The notes: generated by a model from the sequence alone, not told the origin. DNA of 64,000 nt from an uncultured Aquimarina sp. (GCA_947496355.1 CANMCO010000005.1:1-64000); one strand, 5' to 3'. Shown: positions 55,181-64,000, counted from the first letter of the stretch. Made by a program: numbers and translations.

Positions 55181-57151
55181 TTAATTTTCAATACTAATTA
55201 TTTTAACTTTTGTTTTAAAATCATTGCCATTCGAACCGGTTATTGTCGCGTTTAAACCATTTTCATCAACAGAGTAAGTTGGTAAAGGCCAAGTTCCTGT
55301 TCGATAAGTAGATAAAATTTCATAATTTTCAGCATAAGTATCTGGATTTGGATGCATCCAATATCTAGTAAATCTTACTAAGTCTTTGACTCTGTTTGCA
55401 GGTCCATTAGAAATTTCTACCCAGCATAAGATAGAATAATTATTATCTTGAATTTCAAAAATTGTAGTTGGAATTCCATTAATGACATCTTCGATTTGTG
55501 AATTCTTATAATTAGTATTAGAATTACGAGAAATGTTATTGTTATTATCAATAAAAATATTGTCTTCAAAAATCCCGACAAAACTATTATTGTTATCTAA
55601 ATTAGAGTCTCTGATAGTATTCGAAGCGAATTTTTGGATAACAATCTGTTCATAATCATCTTTAAGTATATTAGTAACATTCTCAAAAGAATTATTACTT
55701 ACAGAAACTGAGGTCTTAGAATTAGAGTTATTCAAGGTTTCTATTGCACTTTCCAAGTTCAAAAATGAGTTTTCATTTATTATAGTATGTCCTGCATTTT
55801 GGCCTATTTTTATGGCTGAGTTGAAGTTGTCAAAAGTATTTCCAGTAATTTTCCATAGAGATTTGCTATAAGCTTTTTCCAAAACATTTAAATTACCGTC
55901 TGAAGATCTATTAACAAATGTGTTATCGCGTAATGTTACTGTTGTAGAATCAATATCACTGGAGTAGATCAATCTATCTGCATCTTCACTATAACTACTA
56001 TCAGAAATTTCAACATAATTATTTATAAAACTAATTTTTCTTTTAGAAGTCGGAATATTGTTTGAACCTACGTTAAAAATTAATCTTCCAAACTTTCCGT
56101 GTGGATTTCGGATGATGTTATTAGAAATCATAACATTTCCTGTTAGTTTTTCAAAGTGGAAAGTGGCATCGCCAGCTGTGTTTTCTATTACATTATTGGA
56201 AATAATAATTCCATCAGTATTAGTTACCCCTATAAATCTGGATTCGGTTCTAGTTGTATCAGCTGGAGTTAATCCAACATTTCTTACATTATTATTTGTA
56301 ATAATCCAGTTTTTTGATGGTGCGTCAACTTCACTATTCAGTTCGATGAAATCCCTATCACAATTTTCGGAAGTACAATTATTTACTAACACATCATTAG
56401 AGCTATGGTCTCTTTGTTGGATAATTTGATACTGAGCATTTTTGAATGTACAATCCGTTATCCTTATTGAGGAACAAGTAAAAAGATGAATACAATGATC
56501 CAAATTTTCAATTCCTTCAAAAGTTACATTAGAAATACTGATGTTTTTTGTAATAGAAGAATCTTGTGGTGTAGAAATTGTAATACCTGAAATTCTATTA
56601 CCTTTAATTTTCATATTGGAGATAGATACATCAGAGCTTTTAACCTTAAAAACACTTTGATTACTAGGTCCATTTTGATTAAAATCCTTTACAGATAGTA
56701 TTGTTAAATCTTTATCTCCGACAATATTTACTGGTTTTAGGATTTCGATAAACTCATCTTTTAGATCATACGTACCTGCTGGAATATAAATCGTTTTATT
56801 TTCATTATCCTCAGAAAATTTAATTGCGTTACTTATCGCTTTTCTATCAGAAATAGTATTATCAGATTTAAACCATTTTGAATTAATAGACCCTTCGTAA
56901 TCACGAAACCACTTTTTGTCAGAATCAGGTGAATTAAAGATTGTTCCTCCGTTAGCAGATGCATTGGTTTGCTTTAAAACAAAATGACCACTTCCGTAGT
57001 CGCCATTCTCAAAATAACCTTTTAGGTGCACATAGTCATTACCATTATAGTTTTGAAGGGTGACTAAATCTTTGATAAATGATTGCGCCGAAATTAAGTT
57101 AGTTGTTAAAAAAAATAACAAAACAAATGAAATTTTGATAAACTTGCTCAT
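55181..57151 (-). CDS. Right-handed parallel beta-helix secreted protein
   Basis: Protein of 656 aa with a signal peptide ending LISAQ. An N-terminal adaptor-like region (GDYGSGHFVLKQTNASANGG) leads into AISNAIKFSEDNENKTIYIP, the typical opening of pectate-lyase-like beta helices. More than fifteen coils of the NNxFxN type follow (about 160-540), then a ~100-residue C-terminal beta domain. The closest comparison is polysaccharide lyases or tailspike-like binders; no catalytic residues could be assigned. A single-gene unit between R5 and R4. Confidence 0.85.
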   Translation of the reverse strand: MSKFIKISFVLLFFLTTNLISAQSFIKDLVTLQNYNGNDYVHLKGYFENGDYGSGHFVLKQTNASANGGTIFNSPDSDKKWFRDYEGSINSKWFKSDNTISDRKAISNAIKFSEDNENKTIYIPAGTYDLKDEFIEILKPVNIVGDKDLTILSVKDFNQNGPSNQSVFKVKSSDVSISNMKIKGNRISGITISTPQDSSITKNISISNVTFEGIENLDHCIHLFTCSSIRITDCTFKNAQYQIIQQRDHSSNDVLVNNCTSENCDRDFIELNSEVDAPSKNWIITNNNVRNVGLTPADTTRTESRFIGVTNTDGIIISNNVIENTAGDATFHFEKLTGNVMISNNIIRNPHGKFGRLIFNVGSNNIPTSKRKISFINNYVEISDSSYSEDADRLIYSSDIDSTTVTLRDNTFVNRSSDGNLNVLEKAYSKSLWKITGNTFDNFNSAIKIGQNAGHTIINENSFLNLESAIETLNNSNSKTSVSVSNNSFENVTNILKDDYEQIVIQKFASNTIRDSNLDNNNSFVGIFEDNIFIDNNNNISRNSNTNYKNSQIEDVINGIPTTIFEIQDNNYSILCWVEISNGPANRVKDLVRFTRYWMHPNPDTYAENYEILSTYRTGTWPLPTYSVDENGLNATITGSNGNDFKTKVKIISIEN

Positions 57152-57178
57152 ATAATAAACTTGGTTTTTAAAATTGGT

Positions 57179-57374
57179 GGTAACGGTCTAGTGTATGAAA
57201 CGTAGCGTGCAAAAAGACACTAACTTTTCAGTTTAACACAGAGCCGAATTTTTATATTTTGTTTTTAACTTATCATTCTTAAAAGCCAAATTTAAAAATT
57301 TGGCGGATTTTCTAAATCTACACCAACCTTTCGGTTAAGCACTTATTAGCTATGTTTTATACACCGTGTTGTGT
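57179..57374 (-). repeat. attC-like imperfect palindrome R4
   Basis: Minus-strand left end ACAACACGGTGTATAAAACA then TAGC, and right end GCTACGTTTCATACACTAGA then CCGTTACC, are imperfect reverse complements. The interior contains a second palindrome, CCAAATTTTTAAATTTGG, near 57283-57304, as in R1. It lies 5 bases after the Mrr stop. Confidence 0.7.
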
Positions 57375-57378
57375 AGAG

Positions 57379-58098
57379 TTATTCTTCTCTATATAGTTTC
57401 TTAAAATGCATTAAAGCTCTTTCTTTAGTAGCTTCACATTCCTCAAAGTATTCTCTATATGTATTGATTATTTTAGTACCGGTTTGTTCCAATCCATCGT
57501 TTACTATTGGTATAGTCATAGGTAATTTTCTTTTCATATAATTGTTGTCTTGTAAATCCCAAGGTCCAATAGAACATAAAGGTTTGTAAGCTTGATAAAG
57601 AAGACGTTCTGTATCCCAACTTATTTTACCTCCATCAGCAGGCAATTTTCCAACTGCAGGATCCCAATAAGGAAAAAGTTTATCCGCAATTTCCATATAT
57701 CTTTTTGGGATATTTTTTAGCCATCTTCTATAATATACTTGTTCAAGTTCTTCGAAAGTAACAAGTCTTATATTGGTTTTCTCAACTGCTTCAAAAGCTC
57801 CCTTTTGAAATCCGATTTTAGAAACTATAAAGCCTAAGTTAGCTCCACCATCAGCCATAACTGTTCTAAATGAATGAATAGTATCTTGAGGAATCGGACT
57901 ATTCCAATATTTACATTCTACGAAAACAATAGGTTGATATTCTGATTCAATATCTTTGGCGTAAACATCAACTTCTTTTTGACCCCTTACCAGTTCAACC
58001 GTATGAGGTGACTCCGTCTCAAATCCACATTCGTCAAACATTTGTTCAACAAAATCCTGTAATTCCGTCCAAGTTGATGGTCTCGTATCAAATATCAC
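57379..58098 (-). CDS. Mrr-like restriction endonuclease
   Basis: Protein of 239 aa. Residues 8-110 are a PD-(D/E)xK nuclease domain of the Mrr_cat type: WTELQDFVEQMFDECGFETE, catalytic D44 in EVDVYA, and E61-x-K63 in FVECKYWN, then TVMADGGANLGFIVSKIGF. The C-terminal half is helical and unassigned. Mrr-type enzymes often cut modified DNA, and no methyltransferase is nearby. First gene, in transcription order, of the array. Confidence 0.85.
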   Translation of the reverse strand: MIFDTRPSTWTELQDFVEQMFDECGFETESPHTVELVRGQKEVDVYAKDIESEYQPIVFVECKYWNSPIPQDTIHSFRTVMADGGANLGFIVSKIGFQKGAFEAVEKTNIRLVTFEELEQVYYRRWLKNIPKRYMEIADKLFPYWDPAVGKLPADGGKISWDTERLLYQAYKPLCSIGPWDLQDNNYMKRKLPMTIPIVNDGLEQTGTKIINTYREYFEECEATKERALMHFKKLYREE

Positions 58099-58240
58099 TT
58101 AAATTGTTTTTTCTAATTCTACACAACAAGTAAATATAAACACCTTACATGCTTATATCTTCTATTCAATTTAAAATTACTCATTTTAGTTCGAAAAAAT
58201 AAAATCTATACAAAATTATATTTTATTGATTATTAATTTT

Positions 58241-58266
58241 CAAACGATTACAAACGATTACAAACG
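58241..58266. repeat. Tandem 10-bp repeat
   Basis: CAAACGATTA is present twice in tandem (58241, 58251), followed by CAAACG. It lies between the divergent Mrr and ssb genes and might bind a regulator. The rest of 58099-58374 contains a TATGTTTG -7-like element at 58309-58316 for ssb. Confidence 0.8.
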
Positions 58267-58374
58267 AAACTAAACACTTCCTAACCGAATCCCATTATGA
58301 ACCCGTTCTATGTTTGCATCGTCGAAACATAAGAACTCGATAGTATCAATTGTTTAACACGAAAAACTAAAATT

Positions 58375-58710
58375 ATGAACACGCTAAAAAACAAAGTACA
58401 GTTGATTGGAAACTTAGGACAAGAACCAGAAGTCATTACTCTTGAATCTGGTAAAAAATTGGCTAAATTTTCTATCGCCACAAACGATTATTATTATAAT
58501 AAAGAAGGTGAAAAAATTACTGACACCCAATGGCATAATATTGTTGCATGGGGTAAAACTGCCGATATTATAGAGAAGTATGTAAACAAAGGGCAGGAAA
58601 TTGCTGTAGAAGGAAAATTAACCTCACGTAGTTATGAAGATAGTGAAGGTCAAAAGCGGTATATAACCGAGGTGGTTTGCAATGAACTATTAATGCTTTC
58701 AAACAAATAA
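58375..58710 (+). CDS. ssb: Single-stranded DNA-binding protein, short form
   Basis: Protein of 111 aa consisting of one OB fold: NKVQLIGNLGQEPEVITLES, WHNIVAWGKTADIIEKYVNK and GQEIAVEGKLTSRSYEDSEG. It lacks the disordered linker and acidic DDDIPF-like tail of housekeeping SSBs, so it is probably an accessory paralogue; the main ssb would be elsewhere. It has its own terminator. Confidence 0.92.
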   Translation: MNTLKNKVQLIGNLGQEPEVITLESGKKLAKFSIATNDYYYNKEGEKITDTQWHNIVAWGKTADIIEKYVNKGQEIAVEGKLTSRSYEDSEGQKRYITEVVCNELLMLSNK

Positions 58711-58734
58711 ACACCTCTCTACTAATTTAGTATA

Positions 58735-58761
58735 CAAAAGCCCTAAAAATAGGGCTTTTGC
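58735..58761 (+). terminator. Rho-independent terminator of ssb
   Basis: CAAAAGCCCT and AGGGCTTTTG form a perfect 10-bp stem with a 5- to 6-base A-rich loop. Confidence 0.9.
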
Positions 58762-58894
58762 TATTAAAAGCCATAAAAGACTAGAAAATAGACTTTTACA
58801 GATTGTCGCCTGAAGTAAGTTTCCAAAATTTATTCATTAAGGGTATTGCTAAAATTCATTACTTTTAACAATACTAACTTATAAACCATACCCC

Positions 58895-59572
58895 TTGAAT
58901 ACATATACCAAATACTGGTTTTTGGAAGGGTTCAACCTTTTTAATAAACTAGGCAGAATAACTATGATGCGTATGTGTGAGATCCTAGAAATGGACAATA
59001 TTGACAAAGGAACTACCATAGAGTTACTTAACAAAGACGAGAAAAGCATCTTTTTTCTAAAAAAAGGAACCATAAAAATTGTTGATTCTCCTAACGACAC
59101 AGTAAAATATATTGTGAAAAAAGGAAACATTTTTGGTGAACTTTCACTTTATGATAAAGAGGCTGCCGCCGAAGAACGAGCTGTTGCTCTTGAAGACTGT
59201 ATCATATGTTATATTGAAGCCGATAGAATGGAAAAGATTATGGAGAAACATAAATCCTTAAAAAACGGTGTTCTGAAGGTATATGGATTACGAATCAAAA
59301 AACTAGAACGACGACTCAGGGACCTGTTATATAAAGATAGTACTTCAAGGATTAAAGAGTTCATTACCGATTATATTAAGGAATTTGGAGAAAGTGAAAA
59401 TGACCGAATTGTCGCCAAAAACTTATTATCACATAAAGATATATCACATCTTACTAATACATCACGACAAACAGTAAGCAACGTAATGAGCACCTTAAGA
59501 AAGCAAAATATCATAAATTATGATTCTCAGTTTATATCATTACTCAAAAAAGAACAAGTAACAAAACAATAA
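58895..59572 (+). CDS. Crp/Fnr-family transcriptional regulator
   Basis: Protein of 225 aa. The N-terminal cyclic-nucleotide-binding-like barrel (about 20-130; IFFLKKGTIKIVD, GNIFGELSLYDK) is followed by a winged helix (about 150-215) with recognition helix ISHLTNTSRQTVSNVMSTLR. The first residue is a TTG because an in-frame stop lies just upstream and the segment NTYTKYWFLEGFNLF is needed for the family's start; the next ATG is deeper inside. Its inducer is unknown. It directly precedes the metallophosphoesterase/barrel gene. Confidence 0.88.
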   Translation: MNTYTKYWFLEGFNLFNKLGRITMMRMCEILEMDNIDKGTTIELLNKDEKSIFFLKKGTIKIVDSPNDTVKYIVKKGNIFGELSLYDKEAAAEERAVALEDCIICYIEADRMEKIMEKHKSLKNGVLKVYGLRIKKLERRLRDLLYKDSTSRIKEFITDYIKEFGESENDRIVAKNLLSHKDISHLTNTSRQTVSNVMSTLRKQNIINYDSQFISLLKKEQVTKQ

Positions 59573-59588
59573 TATTAATGTTTATTAC

Positions 59589-62500
59589 ATGAAAATATTC
59601 ACTCACACAAAACATCTATATTTTCTATTTTTTCTTGCATTTCAAGGGTATGCCCAAGAAATAGAAAAATCTATTTTTATTACTGCAAATACAGGAAATT
59701 CAGACTACCAGAGCATTTTAACTCAGATTGTAAAACAAGCCGACACAAAAGATGCTACTGCATTACTTATTTTGGGTAATACGGTTGGAAAAGATGGCTT
59801 CACTGATACAAAAGCGAAAAGTAAGATAGCTACTCAGCTTACTTCCATTTCTACATTTAATGGAGATGTAATATTCACTCCCGGACATCATGAATGGGCT
59901 AATAAAGGCCATAAAGGAGTGCGTAATTTGGAAAAGCATATCCAAAAAAACAGTAGTGCAAAATTCTATCCAGATGAAGGTTGCCCTATCAAGAAAAAAG
60001 ACCTGAGTGAAAATGTAGTTTTAATAACTATAGATTCTCAATGGTATTTAGAAAAATGGAATAATCATATCTATTTAAATGAAGAGTGTGACATCAAAAA
60101 TAGAACCTTGTTTTTTCTTGAGTTTGAAAGTATGCTCAAAAAATCTCAGGACAAAATAAAAATTGTTGCAATTCATCATCCTGTAAATTCTAATTCTGCT
60201 CATGGGCTATTGGCAAATACTGCCGGAGCTTCATTGCATGATTATCAAAACAAACAATATAGAAGTTTACGGAATCGCTTAATAACTATGGCCAGGCGTA
60301 CCGAAAATATCATTTTTGTTTCAGGGCATGATAAAAATCTACAGTACATTAACAGATATGGAGTTCCTCAGATAATAAGTGGGGCATCCGGGAAAACTAA
60401 AAAAGTAAGGGATGTTCCAAACGGAGATTTTGCAATTGCAACAAAAGGATATGCAAGGCTTGATATTTATAAAAGCGGAAAAGCCACGGTTAATTTCTAT
60501 ACTTTGGGAAATGAAACTGCAATTTCTATATTTTCTGCTATAGTGCTGAATGGTGAAAAAAAGAAAAACGATTATACTTTTAAGCCACAAAACAGCTATT
60601 CAGCTACGCAAAACACTTCTGTCTATTCTATCGATGAAACTAAAAAAAGTAAATTATATCGTGGTTTATGGGGAGATCACTACAGAAAATATTATAGCGA
60701 ACCCGTTGAGGCTCCTGTTGCGTTTCTAGATACACTTATGGGAGGGTTAACACCGGTAAGGCGTGGAGGCGGACATCAATCCATGTCATTACGATTAGAA
60801 GATAAAGATGGAAAACAGTTCGTAATGAGAGCTTTAAGAAAAAGTGCTACCAAGTTTATACAATCTACAGCTTTCCTAGATAAATATGTAGAAGATGATT
60901 TACAGGATAGTTATGCAGATAGATTCTTGCTTGATTTTTATACTACGGCCCACCCATATACTCCTTTTGCAATTAGCAAATTATCTGATGCCGTTGATAT
61001 TTTTCATAGCAATCCACTGTTATATTATATTCCAAAACAAAAAACATTAGGCGAATATAATGATGAATTTGGTGATCAACTATATCTAGTAGAAGAAGCA
61101 GTAAATTCAAGCCAAACTAGTGTAACTAGTTTTGGTGAGCCGAAAGATATTTTAAGTACTAGCGAGGTATTTCAAGAAATACATAAAACAGGAAAATCTA
61201 TTATAGACGAACCTTCGTATTTAAGAGCTCGATTATTCGATATGTTGATTGGAGATTGGGATCGTCATGAAGATCAATGGCGATGGGCTGTTTTTGAAAA
61301 AGAAAATGGTACACAAATTTGTAAACCAATACCAAGAGATCGAGATCAAGCATTTTCTGTATTTGATGGAAGCATCATCTCCTTTCTAACTGTAGCAATA
61401 CCTGGTCTAAGAAAAATGCAATCTTTTGATGAAGAACTTAGAAGCCCAAAATGGTTTGCATTTACACCATATCCTATGGATATGACTTTTCTAAATAAAT
61501 CAGATTGGAGTGCGTGGGAAAAGCAAGCAAAACATCTTCAAGATAATATGACGGATGAAGTTATCGATGAAGCCTTCGAACAAATCCCTGATGAAATTAA
61601 AGGAGCTACTATAGATGAGATCAAAACAAAACTTAAAGGAAGACGTGAAAACATCGTAGATATTGCTCGTGAATACTATGAGCATTTAAATAAGTTTGAA
61701 GTACTCGCCGGAACTCAAAAAGATGATGTTTTTGAAATAACTAGATTACCAAACGGAAAAACAACTATTGATATTAATCGTAAAGATTTAGGGATTTTTA
61801 ATAGAACTTTTACCAAAGAAGAAACTAAAGAAATCTGGATATACGGACTTGATGGAAATGACACTTTTAAAATAAGCGGAAAGGGAGACAATTTAATTAA
61901 ACTAAAAATTATAGGTGGTAAGAAAAACGACACCTATGATTTCAAAAATACCCGTAACGTAAAACTTTATGATTATAAAGGTAAAAACAACACCATTGTA
62001 AATAAACGATCTAAAAAATGGCTTGTTGATGATTACGGAATCAACAACTATGATCACAAAAAGCGGAAATATAACGTAAACCAACTACTTCCCCTTATCG
62101 CTTTTAATCCGGATGATGGTTTGCGAGTTGGGATATTTAACCATTTTACTCATTATGGATTACAACGTAATCCTTTTACCCAAAAACATTCAATAAGTGC
62201 CTCTTATTACACAGGCTCTTCTGGGTTTGATGTATACTACAAAGGAGAATTTTCTAATATTTTCCATAACTGGAATTTTGGTATTGAAGGGTTGTACACA
62301 AGCCCAAATTTTGCAATTAATTTTTTTGGCCTCGGTAATGACACAGCATATGACAGAGATGAAGTTGATTTAGATTTTAACCGAGTTAGGATCAGAAAAT
62401 GGAATGCCGCCGTATCCTTAATTTGGAGAGGCAGAGATGGTGGTTACTTTCAATTTAAGCCACTTCTAGAGTCCTTTGAAGTAGAAAATACTGAGGGTAG

Positions 62501-63122
62501 GTTCGTGAACTCCTTTTTTAATGCTAATAGTACCGTTTTTGATCAACAAACCTATGCCGGAGCAGAAATCACCTATCAATTTAAGAACAAAAATGATCTT
62601 GCATTTCCAACCTTGGGAATGGATGTAGGTATCACTGCTGGTTATAAAACTAATATTGATGGCGATGATAATGATAATCGATTTGCTTATGTAGAGCCTT
62701 ACATTGCTCTAGATCATAAATTGATAAAAAGCGGAAAACTAGTACTAGCAACCAAGATTGGTGGTGAAGTTATTTTAGGAGATAATTTCGAGTTTTATCA
62801 CGGGGCTCAATTAGGAGGACTTCATAGTCTACGAGGTTTTAGAAACGAAAGGTTTACTGGTAAATATTCTTTGTATCAAAATACTGATTTACGCCTTCAA
62901 CTCGGAAAATTCAAAACAAGCTTTATACCCTTAAAATATGGCGCGACCGCAGGTTTTGATTACGGAAGAGTTTGGTTAGAAAATGATGATTCTGATTCCT
63001 GGAATAATAGTATTGGAGGATCTTTTTGGATGAGCGGTTTAGATACTTTCACAACCAATGTTGGCTATTTTGGCAGCTCAGACGGTGGTCGATTAGTATT
63101 CGTTTTTGGCTTTGCTTTTTAG
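59589..63122 (+). CDS. Metallophosphoesterase-outer-membrane barrel fusion protein
   Basis: Protein of 1177 aa with a signal peptide ending GYAQ. Residues about 25-320 are calcineurin-like: LILGNTVGKDG, GHHEWANKG, AIHHPVNSNS and VSGHDKNLQ, although the first metal-binding motif is degenerate. About 350-800 is a large conserved middle domain (GLWGDHYRKYYSEPVEAPV; GDWDRHEDQWRWAVF; IPRDRDQAFSV) that resembles a kinase-like fold. The C-terminal ~370 residues are an Omp85/surface-antigen beta barrel ending VFVFGFAF. This architecture recurs in Bacteroidota; its substrate is unknown. Confidence 0.85.
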   Translation: MKIFTHTKHLYFLFFLAFQGYAQEIEKSIFITANTGNSDYQSILTQIVKQADTKDATALLILGNTVGKDGFTDTKAKSKIATQLTSISTFNGDVIFTPGHHEWANKGHKGVRNLEKHIQKNSSAKFYPDEGCPIKKKDLSENVVLITIDSQWYLEKWNNHIYLNEECDIKNRTLFFLEFESMLKKSQDKIKIVAIHHPVNSNSAHGLLANTAGASLHDYQNKQYRSLRNRLITMARRTENIIFVSGHDKNLQYINRYGVPQIISGASGKTKKVRDVPNGDFAIATKGYARLDIYKSGKATVNFYTLGNETAISIFSAIVLNGEKKKNDYTFKPQNSYSATQNTSVYSIDETKKSKLYRGLWGDHYRKYYSEPVEAPVAFLDTLMGGLTPVRRGGGHQSMSLRLEDKDGKQFVMRALRKSATKFIQSTAFLDKYVEDDLQDSYADRFLLDFYTTAHPYTPFAISKLSDAVDIFHSNPLLYYIPKQKTLGEYNDEFGDQLYLVEEAVNSSQTSVTSFGEPKDILSTSEVFQEIHKTGKSIIDEPSYLRARLFDMLIGDWDRHEDQWRWAVFEKENGTQICKPIPRDRDQAFSVFDGSIISFLTVAIPGLRKMQSFDEELRSPKWFAFTPYPMDMTFLNKSDWSAWEKQAKHLQDNMTDEVIDEAFEQIPDEIKGATIDEIKTKLKGRRENIVDIAREYYEHLNKFEVLAGTQKDDVFEITRLPNGKTTIDINRKDLGIFNRTFTKEETKEIWIYGLDGNDTFKISGKGDNLIKLKIIGGKKNDTYDFKNTRNVKLYDYKGKNNTIVNKRSKKWLVDDYGINNYDHKKRKYNVNQLLPLIAFNPDDGLRVGIFNHFTHYGLQRNPFTQKHSISASYYTGSSGFDVYYKGEFSNIFHNWNFGIEGLYTSPNFAINFFGLGNDTAYDRDEVDLDFNRVRIRKWNAAVSLIWRGRDGGYFQFKPLLESFEVENTEGRFVNSFFNANSTVFDQQTYAGAEITYQFKNKNDLAFPTLGMDVGITAGYKTNIDGDDNDNRFAYVEPYIALDHKLIKSGKLVLATKIGGEVILGDNFEFYHGAQLGGLHSLRGFRNERFTGKYSLYQNTDLRLQLGKFKTSFIPLKYGATAGFDYGRVWLENDDSDSWNNSIGGSFWMSGLDTFTTNVGYFGSSDGGRLVFVFGFAF

Positions 63123-63239
63123 ATAATTATAACATTAAACGAAAGTTTTACTAAAATTTCTAGACCAAAAAGAATATCCTTTTTGACCAAAAAGTAAAAT
63201 AATTTTCTATTGAACTAATAAAAAAATTGAACTAAAAAT

Positions 63240-64000
63240 ATGAAACAACCAATAGCCATTGCTCAAATAAGTGATTTAGAAAACAAAAAGCCAGTACATG
63301 CACTGGTAAATGGATTAGATTTAGTAATTGTAAAATTTGATTCCGATATTTCTGTACTGTATGGAAGATGTCTACACAGAGGGGCACTTATGGCAGATGG
63401 GCACATTGACGGACACAACCTAATTTGTGGTGTTCACGGCTGGGATTATCGTTACGATACTGGTGTTTCTGAATATAATAATAATGAGGTTTTACATAAA
63501 TTCAGCACCAAAATTGAAGGTAATAATTTATATGTGGATGAAACTGAAATTAATGAATATCTTGTTGATCATCCGCAGCCCTTTAATCGTGATGAATACC
63601 TTGGTTCTTATGCAGATACGCATCCAGAAGATACAGAACCGTATACCGGATATATCAAAGAGCTCGCAAAAAATGGTTTAAAAAATCTTGGGCATCATGG
63701 TTTTTCTGCATCTATGGGAGTAGACAGAAATACGCTGCCACAATGGAATGATATACAATTCTTACCTGCCCAGTTGGCTAGCAGGCCTTTATTAGATCAT
63801 GAAGAAGTTGCTACCAAAGTGGTTATAGGGCCTAATGCTAAAAAGCCATTAGTAATTGATATGCCCCTATTTGTAAGTGATATGAGTTTTGGTGCACTTT
63901 CGCGAGAAGCAAAAATTGCATTATCCAGGGGTGCTGAAATGGCCGGAACCGGGATTTGTTCTGGAGAAGGTGGAATGCTACCCCAGGAGCAGGAAAACAA
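63240..64000 (+). CDS. Rieske-glutamate synthase-like fusion protein, 3' truncated by window edge
   Basis: At least 253 aa are visible from the ATG at 63240. The N-terminal ~110 residues are a Rieske [2Fe-2S] domain with CLH (C44, H46) and CGVH (C63, H66). After a linker the sequence enters a glutamate-synthase/FMN-binding barrel: GFSASMGVDRNTLPQWNDIQ, then SDMSFGALSREAKIALSRGA and AGTGICSGEGGML. The frame is open to the last base. The rest of the gene is outside the window. Confidence 0.85.
   Translation, partial: MKQPIAIAQISDLENKKPVHALVNGLDLVIVKFDSDISVLYGRCLHRGALMADGHIDGHNLICGVHGWDYRYDTGVSEYNNNEVLHKFSTKIEGNNLYVDETEINEYLVDHPQPFNRDEYLGSYADTHPEDTEPYTGYIKELAKNGLKNLGHHGFSASMGVDRNTLPQWNDIQFLPAQLASRPLLDHEEVATKVVIGPNAKKPLVIDMPLFVSDMSFGALSREAKIALSRGAEMAGTGICSGEGGMLPQEQEN

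Noticed and set aside
58241..58266. Tandem repeat as a CRISPR array or replication iterons
   Set aside because: Only two and a half 10-bp units without spacers, no cas or replication initiator gene nearby.

Overview
The window looks like chromosome from a marine member of the Flavobacteriaceae (phylum Bacteroidota), possibly Aquimarina or a close relative; the genus is inference. Signs are the low GC, TAnnTTTG-type -7 promoter elements, almost no Shine-Dalgarno sequences, many short lipoproteins, a secreted protease with a type IX secretion C-terminal domain, a Porin_10-type outer-membrane protein, an alginate-lyase-like PL7 lipoprotein, and flavobacterial gene arrangements such as hemL next to a LysM glucosaminidase.

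Layout. 0.1-5.3 kb: YdeP-type molybdopterin oxidoreductase, putative porin, divergent rnhB. 5.5-11.9 kb: large lipoprotein and a T9SS-exported metzincin protease with FN3 domains. 12-15.3 kb: lipoproteins, lipB, a 52-aa YqaE/Pmp3 membrane protein, and a LuxR-type regulator split by a frameshift. 15.5-22.1 kb: DUF1573 lipoprotein, lysS, a secreted unknown, a PKD lipoprotein and a SPOR membrane protein; three of these genes end in nearly the same hairpin terminator. 22.1-29 kb: DUF6515, GDYXXLXY and DUF2157 genes, a YiaA/YiaB protein, a cytosolic helical protein, a duplicated lumazine-binding-like protein and an S41 peptidase lipoprotein.

29.1-33.3 kb is an accessory segment: a long gene-poor stretch with repeats, micro-ORFs and a tRNA-like element, then a GIY-YIG-like protein, a PLD-like protein and a small membrane protein separated by long imperfect palindromes, then a helical protein and a TIR-like protein lacking the usual catalytic glutamate. 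33.4-39.4 kb returns to housekeeping: hemL, glucosaminidase, ACC-deaminase/D-cysteine desulfhydrase-like enzyme, PL7 lyase, DUF5522, DUF4136 and DUF4230. 39.7-46.9 kb holds a 1205-aa beta-rich/coiled-coil protein without a signal peptide, a C1-family peptidase, an NTF2-like protein and a small sigma-factor operon.

46.9-58.1 kb is the most unusual part: ten unrelated genes (GNAT, AraC, DUF7019-like, P-loop kinase, VOC, serine hydrolase, PD40, broken GNAT, beta-helix, Mrr nuclease), all on the minus strand, several separated by 65-200 bp imperfect palindromes whose ends read AAC...GTTR. The only opposite gene is an IS110-family transposase lying beside a half palindrome. This resembles an integron-like cassette array without an integrase in view. 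58.3-64 kb: ssb, a Crp/Fnr regulator, a metallophosphoesterase/outer-membrane-barrel fusion, and the start of a Rieske-glutamate synthase-like protein cut by the window edge.
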